Positions 42,399 through 52,793 of a DNA stretch of 64,000 nt are shown piece after piece. The notes under the pieces were generated by a model, which was not told the DNA's origin, ran no database searches, and was given only the letters and a program-made list of their open reading frames with translations. The stretch covers positions 186,001 through 250,000 of the forward strand of contig CALRWV020000005.1 in NCBI GenBank assembly GCA_943371965.1. Reading direction: 5' to 3'. The stretch comes from CALRWV02 sp943371965 (GTDB lineage Bacteria; Bacteroidota; JABWAT01). Made by a program: the position numbers and the translations under genes. Position 1 is the first letter of the stretch, and every line of letters begins with the position of its first letter.

Positions 42399-45300
42399 AT
42401 GACAGAAGAAACTCCAAACAGATTAGGCACACCGGATGACGATGGTGATTTGAATCCGAAATTCAGTCCGGAACGGAAAATAGAAGTTACCGGCGGATTG
42501 CTTATTGTTATTGGTTTTTTGCTTTTTCTCTCTATTGTTTCCAATTCCGAATCAGACTACAATCAGGTTTCAGGGTTTGGATTGTTAGACTTGATTACTA
42601 CCGATCAGTCCAAAATTCCCGTAGTTCAGAATTGGCTGGGAATATTCGGCGCCATTGTTTCACACCATTTTATTTATAATTTTCTAGGTTATCCTGTTAT
42701 TATTCTTACTCTGATTGTTATGATTTGGGGATGGGTGATGCTCAGACATCATGGTTTGACAAAGCCAACATACCTGACAGTTTATGGAATTATTTTCAAT
42801 CTGATTATTTCAACGTTTGCAGGGCTGGTTGCCATAATCTCTTCAACCGAATTAACAGGAAATGCATGGTCGGGACTGATTGGTATATTCCTTGGTTCCC
42901 TTATTTATTCAATTCTGGGATCAATCGGTGGAACTATTTTTGTTCTCGCTGCTTTTTTTGCAGTTCTCACTTTATTTATCAATTTGAATTTGAAGCAATT
43001 TGCTGCAACCATCCAGAAATTTGTTCAGAAATTTTCCGGAAAAACTTACGATTCCATTTCTGACACCGTTTCCAAAACAGTTGACAGTTTTCCTTCACTT
43101 ACTGCGATAACGGATAAATTCAGTTTTGAAACAAAACCCGAAGCAGAAAAAATTACTGAAGAAAAATTAAATGTAACTCAGGTTGATATTTCCAACGAAC
43201 CGGTTTCGGAAGAATTGCTGAACAAATTCCGTCAGGATCCGGAAGATGAAAAATCTGCTGCAAGGGAAAATTCAAAAGAACGGATTCATCCAAAAGAAGC
43301 TGAACCAAAATCAGGAACAGTTTCTTCCAGAAAAATCGGAATTCCACTCGACGAAATTTTACCGCCAAAACAGGAAACACAACCTCAGGAAATTCTGAAC
43401 CCGGCAACTGAAGAGATTCACATTGATGAGTTTAAAAGTCTGCATGATGATTTAATTCCAGTAGAACCTGGGATGGAACCAGCTATAACCAACTTTCATG
43501 AAATTGAACTTCCTGAAAACTCAATTGAAAATATTTTACCTGAAGAAAAATTGCAGCCCAAAAGATCTGACAACCTTGCCGGTTATCTTAAAACAAAATT
43601 GGGAATTGATAAACCTGAAACCGGAGAATTGATTCCGGAATCTGAAAATCCAATCCCGTTAAAAGAAAACCAAAATTCAGAACCAATTTCATCTGATGAA
43701 ACTGAAAATGATGTTTATGAATTGATTGGTGAAATTGAAGTACCGGAAATCAAAAATGAAGCATTTGAAATTCCCGCAATTGAAATGGAAACTGCAAATC
43801 CTGTTTTAAATGAAGAATCTGATTTTGTAGGAATTGTTGAAAATCAACCCGAAAAAGAAGCTTCAATCGAACTTGATATCAAAGTTGTTGAAGAGGAAAA
43901 AGCAAAGGGACCAAGAGATCCGATCATCAAATTTGGTTACAGAAAACCGGGTTTTGATTTGCTGAAGGAAAATAAAAAATCAGTTTACGATGTTATCAAC
44001 CGTGAAGAACTTGAAGAAAATAAGCGCACGTTGATCAGTAAACTTAAAACGTATGGAATCGAAATTGAAGGTCGGATGGAAGCTACCATCGGCCCGAAAG
44101 TGACGCTGTATGAATTTAAACCTGCAGAGGGTATTAAAGTCAGCAGAATTACCGGGTTGGCTGATGATATTGCATTGGCAATGGCGGCAAAAGGTATCCG
44201 GATAATGGCTCCTGTTCCCGGAAAAGCTTTGGTGGGTGTTGAAATTCCAAACCGTGAGTCTGTAGATGTTTTGCTGCGTGAAGTATTGGAATCGGAGAAA
44301 TTCAAGGAAGCCAGTGAAGGGAAGAAAAATCCTGACGGGACTTGGAATAAAGAACCGATGCTGCTTCCAATTGCGCTTGGAAGAACAATCGAAAATCTGA
44401 TTTACATTGAGGATTTGGCAAAACTGCCACACTTACTTGTTGCAGGTACAACGGGATCAGGAAAATCAGTTGGAATCAATACCATCATTTGTTCTTTGCT
44501 CTATCATTCACACCCCCAGAATCTGAAATTTGTAATGATAGATCCCAAGCGGGTTGAACTTTCAATTTACAAGAGTCTTGAAAAACATTTTCTTGCAATT
44601 TTACCAGAGCTGAATGAACCGATATTGACTGATACTTCAAAAGCAGTAACTCTTTTACGTGCGGTTGAACGTGAAATGGATCAGCGTTATGATTTGCTTG
44701 CACGGAATGGAGTCCGACATTTGAAAGATTTTAACCGGAAAGTCGAAAGCGGAGAAATCAAACAGGTTGAAGGCGATCCATATGTAAAACTTCCTTTTAT
44801 TGTAGTCATAATTGACGAGTTGGCAGATTTGATGATGACTGCAGGAAAAGAAGTGGAAGAGCCGATTGCGAGAATTGCCCAGTTGGCAAGAGCAGTTGGA
44901 ATTCACTTGGTTGTTGCAACCCAAAGACCCTCAGTTGATGTCATTACCGGCTTGATAAAAGCCAATTTTCCTGCACGTATTGCGTACCAGGTCACAAGTA
45001 AGATAGATTCGCGCACAATATTGGACATGAACGGCGCAGATCAACTCTTGGGAAATGGCGATATGTTATATTTGCCAAACGGTTCTCCCAAACCAATCAG
45101 AATTCAAAATGCATTTGTTTCAACAGATGAATGTGATAAAATAATTGAACACATTGCAAAACAACCGGGATTTGTTTCAGCTTACAGACTTCCAACTCCT
45201 GTTGATAAAAATGCTAAAGGACCTTCAACACGGGCTGACTCATCAGATTCACAGGAATGGGACGAATTGCTGACAGAAGCTGCTTATATGGTTGTACAGC

Positions 45301-45479
45301 ACGAACAAGGAAGTACATCATTGCTTCAGAGACGGTTAAGGATCGGTTATTCACGGGCAGCAAGAATAATTGATCAATTGGAAGTTTTAGGAATTGTTGG
45401 TCCACCGGACGGATCAAAAGCGCGTCAGGTTACAGTTTCGGATGAAAGTATGCTGAAAGATATTCTGGACACCATGTAA
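42399..45479 (+). CDS. ftsK: FtsK/SpoIIIE DNA translocase
   Basis: 1026 residues. Four N-terminal membrane helices (about 30-200), then a long acidic Pro/Glu-rich linker (about 250-500) of low complexity. The motor has an alpha domain (ESVDVLLREVLE and LPIALGRTIEN, about 600-670), Walker A TTGSGKSVGIN (about 684), KFVMIDPKRVELSIY, Walker B IVVIIDELADLMM (about 805) and ATQRPSVDVITGLIKANFPARIA. The gamma domain (about 950-1020: DELLTEAAYMVVQ, GSTSLLQRRLRIGYSRAARI) recognises KOPS-type sequences. It pumps the chromosome terminus at the division septum. Confidence 0.97.
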   Translation: MTEETPNRLGTPDDDGDLNPKFSPERKIEVTGGLLIVIGFLLFLSIVSNSESDYNQVSGFGLLDLITTDQSKIPVVQNWLGIFGAIVSHHFIYNFLGYPVIILTLIVMIWGWVMLRHHGLTKPTYLTVYGIIFNLIISTFAGLVAIISSTELTGNAWSGLIGIFLGSLIYSILGSIGGTIFVLAAFFAVLTLFINLNLKQFAATIQKFVQKFSGKTYDSISDTVSKTVDSFPSLTAITDKFSFETKPEAEKITEEKLNVTQVDISNEPVSEELLNKFRQDPEDEKSAARENSKERIHPKEAEPKSGTVSSRKIGIPLDEILPPKQETQPQEILNPATEEIHIDEFKSLHDDLIPVEPGMEPAITNFHEIELPENSIENILPEEKLQPKRSDNLAGYLKTKLGIDKPETGELIPESENPIPLKENQNSEPISSDETENDVYELIGEIEVPEIKNEAFEIPAIEMETANPVLNEESDFVGIVENQPEKEASIELDIKVVEEEKAKGPRDPIIKFGYRKPGFDLLKENKKSVYDVINREELEENKRTLISKLKTYGIEIEGRMEATIGPKVTLYEFKPAEGIKVSRITGLADDIALAMAAKGIRIMAPVPGKALVGVEIPNRESVDVLLREVLESEKFKEASEGKKNPDGTWNKEPMLLPIALGRTIENLIYIEDLAKLPHLLVAGTTGSGKSVGINTIICSLLYHSHPQNLKFVMIDPKRVELSIYKSLEKHFLAILPELNEPILTDTSKAVTLLRAVEREMDQRYDLLARNGVRHLKDFNRKVESGEIKQVEGDPYVKLPFIVVIIDELADLMMTAGKEVEEPIARIAQLARAVGIHLVVATQRPSVDVITGLIKANFPARIAYQVTSKIDSRTILDMNGADQLLGNGDMLYLPNGSPKPIRIQNAFVSTDECDKIIEHIAKQPGFVSAYRLPTPVDKNAKGPSTRADSSDSQEWDELLTEAAYMVVQHEQGSTSLLQRRLRIGYSRAARIIDQLEVLGIVGPPDGSKARQVTVSDESMLKDILDTM

Positions 45480-45548
45480 CCTTTTATGATTTGAGACATC
45501 CAAGTGAAAGAATTTTATAACGGATCATTTTTAATTCTTCAATAAAAC

Positions 45549-46193
45549 TTGGGTTTAATTAAGAAAGTCACCACCATGTTAACACTTTTAATTCATGTAA
45601 TCATGCTCAGTTTTGGTGATTACAATGCTAAAGAAGTTCTTGAAAAAGTAAAAAGTGCATATCAATCCATTCAGGATGCATCTGCAAATTTTGATCAGGT
45701 AGTTGAATACAAGATTGCAAAACTGAATCAGAAGTACGAAGGAAAGATTCAGATCAAGAAACAGGATAAAATGAGAATTGAAACTGATGAACAGGTTTTG
45801 GTTACTGATGGCGAAACTTCATGGACATATTCAGTTTTAAACGAAAAAGTTATAATTGACAAATATGATCCGAAAAATTCAGAGTTGTCTGCTTCCCGTT
45901 TTTTTGTGGAATTTCCGAATGATTTTTATATGGAAGTGGTTGGAACTGAGAATATTGCCGGAAAAAAAATGTATGTTCTCAAACTGACACCAAAAAATTC
46001 TGATAATTACATTCAGTCCATGAAATTGTGGGCTGATGAAAAGGAATGGTTTGTGCGTCAGATTTCAGTTAGTGATATTAACGGTTCAAATACAACTTAC
46101 CTGTTGAAAGATCTTCAGATCAATAAAGGATTGCCTGACCAGAATTTTAAATTTGTTCCTGGAAAAAATGTTGAAGTTATAGATTTGAGATAA
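45549..46193 (+). CDS. lolA: LolA-like periplasmic lipoprotein carrier
   Basis: 214 residues from the TTG at 45549, kept because it gives a positively charged signal-peptide start (LIKKVTT) before the hydrophobic run; the ATG at 45576 (205 residues) is the alternative. The mature part has the LolA pattern: LEKVKSAYQSIQDASANFDQVVE (about 32-54), KQDKMRIETDEQVLVTDGETSWTY (about 75-99) and the QSMKLWADEKEWFVRQI-SV strand pair (about 155-175). LolA carries lipoproteins from LolCDE to the outer membrane. Its place after ftsK matches the common ftsK-lolA order. No clear Shine-Dalgarno for either start. Confidence 0.86.
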   Translation: MGLIKKVTTMLTLLIHVIMLSFGDYNAKEVLEKVKSAYQSIQDASANFDQVVEYKIAKLNQKYEGKIQIKKQDKMRIETDEQVLVTDGETSWTYSVLNEKVIIDKYDPKNSELSASRFFVEFPNDFYMEVVGTENIAGKKMYVLKLTPKNSDNYIQSMKLWADEKEWFVRQISVSDINGSNTTYLLKDLQINKGLPDQNFKFVPGKNVEVIDLR

Positions 46194-46206
46194 ATGCGGG
46201 TTTGAG

Positions 46207-47193
46207 TTGAAAAAAAATATTCTTCAGGTTTTCATAGGAATGTTGATTGCAGGAATATCTCTATATTTTGGTTTCAGGGATATCAGTTTTTCTGATTTAT
46301 ATGAAGAAATTTCTGGTATCAAATTTATCTATCTGTTGCCGGCTGTTATTGTGATGATTATCAGTCACTGGTTAAGAGCCTACAGATGGAAATTGTTTTT
46401 TCAAAGTTCAGAACTGAATACGGACAAAACCTACCCATTTTTCAGTGCAACCATGATTGGATACGCGGTAAATAATGTAATTCCCAGAGGTGGGGAAATT
46501 GGGAAAGCAGTTTATCTTTCAAACCAGTTGAAAATTTCACAAAGTAAAATACTTGGAACAGTTGTATTGGAAAGGCTTCTTGATTTTATTTCACTGATTG
46601 TAATTTTTGGAATAACCAGTCTCACATACTCAAAAGAAATGAATCATTTTTTTCCGGGACTTGGAATTGTTGCAGTGGTAATTTTTTTTGGATCATTAAC
46701 TTTACTTGTTCTTTTTACCTTTGTTCCCAAAAAAGTTTTGTATAAGTTTACGCGCAGGAATCTCGCTTTAGTCAACGTAAGATTTGGAATTAAAATGGCT
46801 GCAATTGTGTCGCTGTTTACCGATGGGATCGGTTCACTCAAGAGATCAGATAAAATTTTTCAAATTCTTGTAATTTCTATATTGATCTGGTTTTGTTACT
46901 GTGTTATGACTTGGATTCCACTCTTTGCGTTTGAATTTCAAAACACAGCCAAATTATCCTTTATGGCTGCTATTGCAGTTATGACCATTTCATCAATTGG
47001 GGTTATTCTGCCTTCACCAGGTGGAATTGGTACATTTCATGTTTTTTGCAGTTCAGTTTTGGTGAATTTATTTGGAATATTGCAAATAGATGCATTAAGT
47101 TATGCTACAGTTGTACAACTAATGAATCTTATAGTTACCTCAATTTTAGGTGCCGGAACCTTTTTAATTGATCAACTCAGAAAAAATAAGTAA
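46207..47193 (+). CDS. Membrane protein of the LPG-synthase TM / UPF0104 family
   Basis: 328 residues with about eight membrane helices and a TTG start (MKKNILQVFIGMLIAG). Family features: HWLRAYRWKLFF (about 57-68), the NVIPRGGEIGKAVYLS block (about 88-103), and SPGGIGTFHVF (about 272-282). The family includes the flippase part of lysyl-phosphatidylglycerol synthase MprF and many undefined lipid-related proteins often near glycan genes. Spacing to lolA is 13 bases and to the next gene 3 bases, so it is in the operon running from lolA to the OmpA-like gene. Confidence 0.85.
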   Translation: MKKNILQVFIGMLIAGISLYFGFRDISFSDLYEEISGIKFIYLLPAVIVMIISHWLRAYRWKLFFQSSELNTDKTYPFFSATMIGYAVNNVIPRGGEIGKAVYLSNQLKISQSKILGTVVLERLLDFISLIVIFGITSLTYSKEMNHFFPGLGIVAVVIFFGSLTLLVLFTFVPKKVLYKFTRRNLALVNVRFGIKMAAIVSLFTDGIGSLKRSDKIFQILVISILIWFCYCVMTWIPLFAFEFQNTAKLSFMAAIAVMTISSIGVILPSPGGIGTFHVFCSSVLVNLFGILQIDALSYATVVQLMNLIVTSILGAGTFLIDQLRKNK

Positions 47194-47196
47194 TAA

Positions 47197-47778
47197 ATGA
47201 GCCGTTCATCTCAAATCCCTGAAGTTTTTATTCATGAGTCATCCTATGTGGATGAGCCATGCCAGATCGGTAAAGGAACAAAAATCTGGCATTTCAGCCA
47301 TATTATGAAGAATTCAATTATTGGAGAAAGATGCAACATTGGCCAAAATGTTGTCATTTCACCTGATGTTGTTTTAGGCAATAATGTAAAAATTCAAAAT
47401 AATGTTTCAGTTTATACCGGCGTAATATGTGAAGATGATGTTTTTCTGGGACCATCAATGGTTTTCACGAATGTAATCAATCCGAGAAGTGCTGTTAACC
47501 GTAAGGATGAATATAGGAAAACAGTAGTGAGAAAAGGTGTTTCAATTGGGGCGAATGCTACAATTGTTTGCGGGAATTCCATTGGTGAATTTGCTTTCAT
47601 CGGAGCGGGAAGTGTTGTTACAAAAGAAGTAAAGCCTTATTCACTTATGTATGGAAACCCAGCCCGGCAGCAAGGATGGATATGTGAATGCGGAACAAAA
47701 TTAAATACCGACTTGAACTGCCTTCAATGCGGTTTACGATATGAAATGAATGCAGAACAATTAATTAAAGTAAAATGA
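47197..47778 (+). CDS. WbpD-like hexapeptide N-acyltransferase with a C-terminal zinc-ribbon-like tail
   Basis: 193 residues. Repeated hexapeptides (IGKGTKIWHFSHI, IIGERCNIGQNVVIS, NNVKIQNNVSVY) form a left-handed beta-helix. FTNVINPRSAV, GANATIVCGNSIGEFAFIGAGSVVTKEV match sugar-nucleotide acetyltransferases such as WbpD/WlbB, which acetylate a 3-amino group on UDP-GlcNAcA. The last ~30 residues have CECGT and CLQCG, a four-cysteine ribbon found in some family members. It should supply an O-antigen or exopolysaccharide sugar. A Wzc-like kinase follows 17 bases later. Confidence 0.88.
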   Translation: MSRSSQIPEVFIHESSYVDEPCQIGKGTKIWHFSHIMKNSIIGERCNIGQNVVISPDVVLGNNVKIQNNVSVYTGVICEDDVFLGPSMVFTNVINPRSAVNRKDEYRKTVVRKGVSIGANATIVCGNSIGEFAFIGAGSVVTKEVKPYSLMYGNPARQQGWICECGTKLNTDLNCLQCGLRYEMNAEQLIKVK

Positions 47779-47795
47779 AATTGCGGGTAGTTTGA

Positions 47796-49988
47796 ATGGA
47801 AAACAATAACGATAATTTAGTCCAAAACGCTTCAAAAACTGTAAGTGATTTTTTAACAATGGTGGATGTTTTGGATTCCGTCAAAAGGGGAAAATGGATT
47901 ATCCTTGCTTTTTTTCTGGTTTTTTCAGTTGGGAGTTCTGTTTATTATTATTTTCAGCCTAACATTTACTCATCAACCGCCAAACTCATGTATGGGGCAA
48001 AGCAGGAAACGGTCAGTTTTTTCAATACCGGATTTGGGAGTTCAAATTCAAGGGCTTTGGGAAATGAACTTGAAATCTTAAAATCTCGCCAGTTTGCAGA
48101 AAAAGTGGAAAGAGCTATGACGGATTCAGTTAACACAAATCCGGAATATAAAAAATATGATCTTTTCGGGATTTTGGAAAAAACAAAAGCACCGAATCCA
48201 ATTCTGGGAACCTTGATGAGTAACATGGTATTTTCCTCACCAAGATCATTGGATATTATTACGGTTACTTATTTTGGTTATGATCCGGTTGAAACAGCTC
48301 TTATTACCAACATAATTTCAAACGTTTATATTGAGACAAATGTAAACAGCAACCGGACATCCCAAATAACAGTTAAGAATTTCATTAAAAATCAGCTTGA
48401 TCTCAGAGGCAACGATTTAAAAGACGCTGAATATAGTCTTCAGCAATATATGGTTAATTCCAAAGTTGTTTCAATGTCATCTGAATCTGAAGATGCAGTT
48501 AAAAAAATTGCCGATATGGAAGCAAAAATAAATGAATCAAAAGTACAGATCGGGATTTTTGAACAGCAGATAAAAGCAACTGATGAAGAACTTGTGAGAT
48601 TGGAACCTGATTTGGCAAACCAGTCATTTGATAATGTTATTGATAATTTCATTAGAAGTCTGCAGATGAAAATTGCAGAAGAAGAAGTTAAAAGAGAACA
48701 GACTATTGCTACCTCTGATGTGAATAACCCGATTATCAAAAATCAGCTTGAGACACAAAATATAATTATTGGAAACTACAAAAAACAATTGCAGGACAGA
48801 ATTACCGAAGCCTATAAAAAAGGTGTACCAGTTAATGCAATTGAACGGACAAAAAGTCTTGCTAACAGTAAAGTTCTCGCACAGTCAGCTAAAACGGTTG
48901 AGCAATATAAAATTGAAAAATTTGAAACTATTTTGAAAGATTATGATAAAAACTATCAAACTATTCCCGCAAAAAATATTGAGTTTGCAAGACTGACAAG
49001 GGCAAGAATTTCAGCAGAAGGATTGTTTCTGGCTCTCGAAAAAAGATATCAGGAAGCTTTGATTGCAGAGATGCAGGTTGTATCAGATATAAAAGTGATT
49101 GATGCTGCAACACCTTCATCTCTGGCGGTTGAACCCAACAGACCAAGATTGATTTTCGGGTTTACTTTTGTTGGTTTGATTATAGGATTGGGCTTTTCAA
49201 TTCTGATCAAAAAATTGGATAACCGGATTCATAAAATCGAAGACATTGAAAGAATGAGTTTGAAAATTTTGGGCCAGATTCCATTGGAGGAAACTATGCC
49301 CAAGAATGGTCAGTTATTAAAGGTAATTCCAAATGTCGTACAGGAATTAATCAGGCAAATTGCCATTAATGTCACATTTGTTTTGAACTTTAAGAAATCT
49401 TCTTCAGCCAAATTGATATTGACAACATCTACTGTTCCACAGGAGGGAAAAACTTTTACAGCAATTAATCTGGCAAACAGTTTAACTGATATGGGGAACA
49501 AAGTTTTATTGATTGATGGAGATTTAAGGCGCCCGACAATTGATAAAAATCTGGCAATAGAAAAAATTCCCGGATTAACTGAATTGATGGCAAATGGATC
49601 TGACCCCAGACAAAAGGTAACATCAACACATGGAAACAGCTTTGATGTGTTAACAAGCGGTACCATTCCAGTCAGTCCGATTCCAATCATTTCAAGCTAT
49701 GAATTTCAGAAACTGCTTGAAGATTACAGAAAACAATACAATGTAATTATTTTGGATACACCTCCATCACTTTCTGTAGGCGATGTTCAGATTTATTCAG
49801 AATATGCAGATGGAATTATTTATGTTGTTGGGGCTGAAATAGCCAACAAAACTGAAATTATGAGGCAGTATAATATGCTTCTTGAAAAATTCGGCACCAA
49901 AATGATGGGAACTGTGTTGAATAAAATCAGACCGGATCAAATGGGAGCAAAAGGACATTATTACTATTATTCCAATAAAAAAGAATAA
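47796..49988 (+). CDS. Wzc-like exopolysaccharide co-polymerase with BY-kinase domain
   Basis: 730 residues. Wzz domain with first membrane helix (about 35-52) and a long periplasmic coiled-coil region (about 200-400), a second helix (about 450-470) and a cytosolic BY-kinase (about 515-720): Walker A STVPQEGKTFTA (about 545), Walker A' VLLIDGDLRRP (about 570) and Walker B VIILDTPPSLSVGD (about 650). The C-terminus carries a tyrosine cluster (HYYYYSN), the autophosphorylation site. It controls chain length and export of a polysaccharide. No polymerase, flippase or Wza is in the window, so the rest of the locus lies elsewhere or is dispersed. Confidence 0.93.
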   Translation: MENNNDNLVQNASKTVSDFLTMVDVLDSVKRGKWIILAFFLVFSVGSSVYYYFQPNIYSSTAKLMYGAKQETVSFFNTGFGSSNSRALGNELEILKSRQFAEKVERAMTDSVNTNPEYKKYDLFGILEKTKAPNPILGTLMSNMVFSSPRSLDIITVTYFGYDPVETALITNIISNVYIETNVNSNRTSQITVKNFIKNQLDLRGNDLKDAEYSLQQYMVNSKVVSMSSESEDAVKKIADMEAKINESKVQIGIFEQQIKATDEELVRLEPDLANQSFDNVIDNFIRSLQMKIAEEEVKREQTIATSDVNNPIIKNQLETQNIIIGNYKKQLQDRITEAYKKGVPVNAIERTKSLANSKVLAQSAKTVEQYKIEKFETILKDYDKNYQTIPAKNIEFARLTRARISAEGLFLALEKRYQEALIAEMQVVSDIKVIDAATPSSLAVEPNRPRLIFGFTFVGLIIGLGFSILIKKLDNRIHKIEDIERMSLKILGQIPLEETMPKNGQLLKVIPNVVQELIRQIAINVTFVLNFKKSSSAKLILTTSTVPQEGKTFTAINLANSLTDMGNKVLLIDGDLRRPTIDKNLAIEKIPGLTELMANGSDPRQKVTSTHGNSFDVLTSGTIPVSPIPIISSYEFQKLLEDYRKQYNVIILDTPPSLSVGDVQIYSEYADGIIYVVGAEIANKTEIMRQYNMLLEKFGTKMMGTVLNKIRPDQMGAKGHYYYYSNKKE

Positions 49989-50007
49989 ATTCAAGAAACT
50001 GGGATTA

Positions 50008-51267
50008 ATGGGTAAACTTGTTTTACTCATTTTTCTGTTGTCTGATACTTGTTACTCTCAAGGACAATATATTCAATTTGGTGCAGGGAGTTCATTTTCT
50101 TCAACCGACCTTTCAGCATCTATACCAGGTTTTTCATCTTCATTTTCGTGGGGATATGATTTTGATTCCGGTATAAATATAGAAGCTGATCTTGAATTTG
50201 ATTATTTGAATTTTGCAGCCAATAAATTTGCTGAAAATACGCTTCTACTTTCCTCGGGTTTTCTTTTTGGATATAATTTTGGGTTCATTGAGAATTCAAC
50301 TTTCCGGTTTCAGCTTGGCGGAACACTATTCAAATCAAGACCCGATTTGAAGAATTCGCAAAGTTCAACTTCATCACTTTCCTACAGTTTGATTTCAAAG
50401 TCCAGTTTACATTTCCCAATTTCAGAACACTTTGTTTTTTTTCAAACGATATCAAATAATCTGACTTTCTCAGATAATTTGGATGGATTAAAAAGTGGCA
50501 GTGGAAATGACAGATATTTTTCAGTCTCATTGGGAATTGAATATTACTTCAGTGGCAATAAGAAATTTATTGCAAAATCTGAATCCGAAACCAAAGATTT
50601 ATATGAAGCACCACTGAAAAAAGATTCTGATTCAGATGGTATTGCAGATTATAAAGATGATTGTCCAGAAATTCCGGGTACCAAGCAAAATCATGGTTGT
50701 CCTGATGAAGACTCTGATAATGATGGAATTCCTAATACTCTGGATACCTGTCAGGATGAAGCAGAAACATTTAATGGTTATCTGGATGAAGATGGTTGTC
50801 CGGATTCAGTCGTAGAAAAAAGTGAAGTGAAAAATCCCCAACCCGAAACACAAATTAAAGTCCCGGAGGTTGAACCGGTAATTTCATCAATTCCAATTGA
50901 AACAGTAAAACCGGAAATAGTACCTGAAAACCCAAAACCTGCTGAGACTGTAAAACCGGCAACCGATTTTATCAACTTATCCTTTCCAAAAGGATCTTCA
51001 ACATTCAAACGTGAACAGGTTGAACCGTTATCTGAATTTGTAAAAAAACATAAAACTGCCAAATCAATTACTCTAACTGTATATTGTTGGGAAAACCAGG
51101 TTTATTCTGATAATCAGAAACTTGCAGAAAAAAGAGCTTCAAACATCAAAAAATTTCTGGTTCAAATGGGGATCGGAGAAAAAAGTCTGACAATTGTTTC
51201 TGAAGGTAAAAAGCCAAAATTTTCAGATGCGACTTCCAATCAATATTATGAAGTAAAGATTCAATAA
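50008..51267 (+). CDS. Outer-membrane protein with TSP3 repeats and OmpA-like C-terminus
   Basis: 419 residues. Signal peptide (1-18, ending SQG), a beta-barrel-like N-terminal region (about 20-190), two to three thrombospondin type 3 calcium repeats (DSDSDGIADYKDDCPE, DEDSDNDGIPNTLDTCQDE; about 210-262), a Pro/Glu-rich linker (about 265-315), and an OmpA-like domain (about 320-419) with DNQKLAEKRASNIKKFLVQMGI. In classical OmpA, this domain binds peptidoglycan through Asp and Arg residues; the Arg in AEKRAS is present, while the usual upstream Asp position reads YCWEN, so binding may be altered. It ends the lolA-wzc operon, 19 bases after wzc. Confidence 0.84.
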   Translation: MGKLVLLIFLLSDTCYSQGQYIQFGAGSSFSSTDLSASIPGFSSSFSWGYDFDSGINIEADLEFDYLNFAANKFAENTLLLSSGFLFGYNFGFIENSTFRFQLGGTLFKSRPDLKNSQSSTSSLSYSLISKSSLHFPISEHFVFFQTISNNLTFSDNLDGLKSGSGNDRYFSVSLGIEYYFSGNKKFIAKSESETKDLYEAPLKKDSDSDGIADYKDDCPEIPGTKQNHGCPDEDSDNDGIPNTLDTCQDEAETFNGYLDEDGCPDSVVEKSEVKNPQPETQIKVPEVEPVISSIPIETVKPEIVPENPKPAETVKPATDFINLSFPKGSSTFKREQVEPLSEFVKKHKTAKSITLTVYCWENQVYSDNQKLAEKRASNIKKFLVQMGIGEKSLTIVSEGKKPKFSDATSNQYYEVKIQ

Positions 51268-51296
51268 TTTAAATGAATTGAACCCCGAATTCTGTA

Positions 51297-52793
51297 TCAA
51301 GGTTTTACTGGTTTAACAAACAGAACATCTTCTTTATCAACAACAACTGCACCCGGTGCCGATCCTTTTATCTTTCTCACGTATTTGCTGAAGGTGTAAG
51401 TAACGGGAACCCAGTCAGATTTTTTCTGGCTTGAAAAAAAAGCTGCAAAAGCCGCTGCTTCCTCTATTTTAGTTTTCATTGGCATTTCTTTAGAGTGGTT
51501 TGGTAAGATTACATGACTACCTGTACTGTTTTTGGTGTGAAGCCAAATATCATTTTTTCCTGAAACTTTTGTAAGAAGAAAATCATTTCCCTTGGCATGT
51601 TTTCCAATCAGTATTTCATATCCAAACCGGGACATTACCCTGTGAAAAGGTTCAGAGATTTCCTGCATCTGATTTTTTTCCCTAAACATGCCGCTATTTT
51701 GTTTTTTGAAATGTTTAAGCTGAAGTGGAGTTATAATAAGTTCAAACTCTTCCACTGTTATCAGTAAAGAACTCCATTCACTTTTCTTTTTTCCCAGTAA
51801 AAATAATTTTTCTGATTTTGCTTCCCTTAAATTCTTGATTCTGTTGAAAATCTGAACAGCATTTTCCTGTAAAGTGAGCGTTGGATTCAGTTTTATGGTT
51901 ACTTCTTCCTGATCTTCAGAAAGAATGTTCTGAAGCGATATATGAGACAACCCTTTCAAATTGACATCCTGTTGGGAAAACAACAAGTTGGCATCCCGCT
52001 CCAAAGTTTCAGAATCTTTTGACGAACCGAGATAATTTTCAAGCTGTTTGATTGTCCCCTGAATTTTATCCAATCTTGACTGAAGTTTTTTGTGGATTTC
52101 TTTTTTTTCTCTGTTGAAATTTTCAGTAATTATTTTTTCCAGAGCGAAATATTTTATTTCCTGACTACCTCTAGAAAGCTCTTTTTCATATGAAATATCT
52201 TTCAATTGAAAAGGGAACAAATACTCCTTTTGATTTATTTTATAGACAAAATAGGAGTGTTGATTCTTCAGATCACCGGTGATTAAATCCATTCCGGGTA
52301 TTTTATCAGGTGAAACAGGTAAATAGGCCATTGAATGACTTAATAATTCTGGTGAGTTCAATGCATCTGAAATTTCAAGGAATTCAGTTTCTGCCAGAAT
52401 TTCAGCTGAATTCTTTACTGATTCCACAATAGAGCTGTTTCTGTAAAGTACAATCCCGGAGGATGCGCTGAAAATCCGGATTAAAACTGTGTATTCCAGT
52501 TCGAAATTGAGTTTAAGAATGCGGTCATTTCTGTGAATCATTACTCCCGTTAAACTTAATCCAATGATTTCACTGAAAAAATGAAAAACATTTTTTGAAG
52601 GAACAGAATCCGGTTTTGAAATAAAAACAAACGGTTTTGAGGGGGTAAGAAAAACTGAAAATTGCTGCTGGTCGGAAAAACTGAACAAAAATTCATTTTT
52701 TCTGTATGAATGACAGCCAGTCAGTTGATTTCCAATACAATTATTTTGAAGTTCGTTCGCTACTTTTGCAATGGTTAAATAATGATTTATCAT
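51297..52793 (-). CDS. rqcH: RqcH/NFACT-family ribosome quality-control protein
   Basis: 498 residues, shorter than typical RqcH (about 560-590) but with the expected parts: an NFACT-N region (about 1-150) with the Asp-Arg pair in HRNDRILKL (Asp90, Arg91), which is needed for alanine tailing in Bacillus; a helical coiled-coil middle (about 225-345); and an NFACT-R domain (about 375-480) with DIWLHTKNSTGSHVIL and the KIEEAAAFAAFFS helix. It acts on stalled large ribosomal subunits, recruiting tRNA-Ala. Leftward, convergent with the OmpA-like gene. A shared promoter gap of 104 bases separates it from the divergent YCF48 gene. Confidence 0.9.
   Translation of the reverse strand: MINHYLTIAKVANELQNNCIGNQLTGCHSYRKNEFLFSFSDQQQFSVFLTPSKPFVFISKPDSVPSKNVFHFFSEIIGLSLTGVMIHRNDRILKLNFELEYTVLIRIFSASSGIVLYRNSSIVESVKNSAEILAETEFLEISDALNSPELLSHSMAYLPVSPDKIPGMDLITGDLKNQHSYFVYKINQKEYLFPFQLKDISYEKELSRGSQEIKYFALEKIITENFNREKKEIHKKLQSRLDKIQGTIKQLENYLGSSKDSETLERDANLLFSQQDVNLKGLSHISLQNILSEDQEEVTIKLNPTLTLQENAVQIFNRIKNLREAKSEKLFLLGKKKSEWSSLLITVEEFELIITPLQLKHFKKQNSGMFREKNQMQEISEPFHRVMSRFGYEILIGKHAKGNDFLLTKVSGKNDIWLHTKNSTGSHVILPNHSKEMPMKTKIEEAAAFAAFFSSQKKSDWVPVTYTFSKYVRKIKGSAPGAVVVDKEDVLFVKPVKP

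Noticed and set aside
43980..44432. 150-residue leftward reading inside ftsK
   Set aside because: Shadow of the conserved motor domain; no ribosome site or homology.
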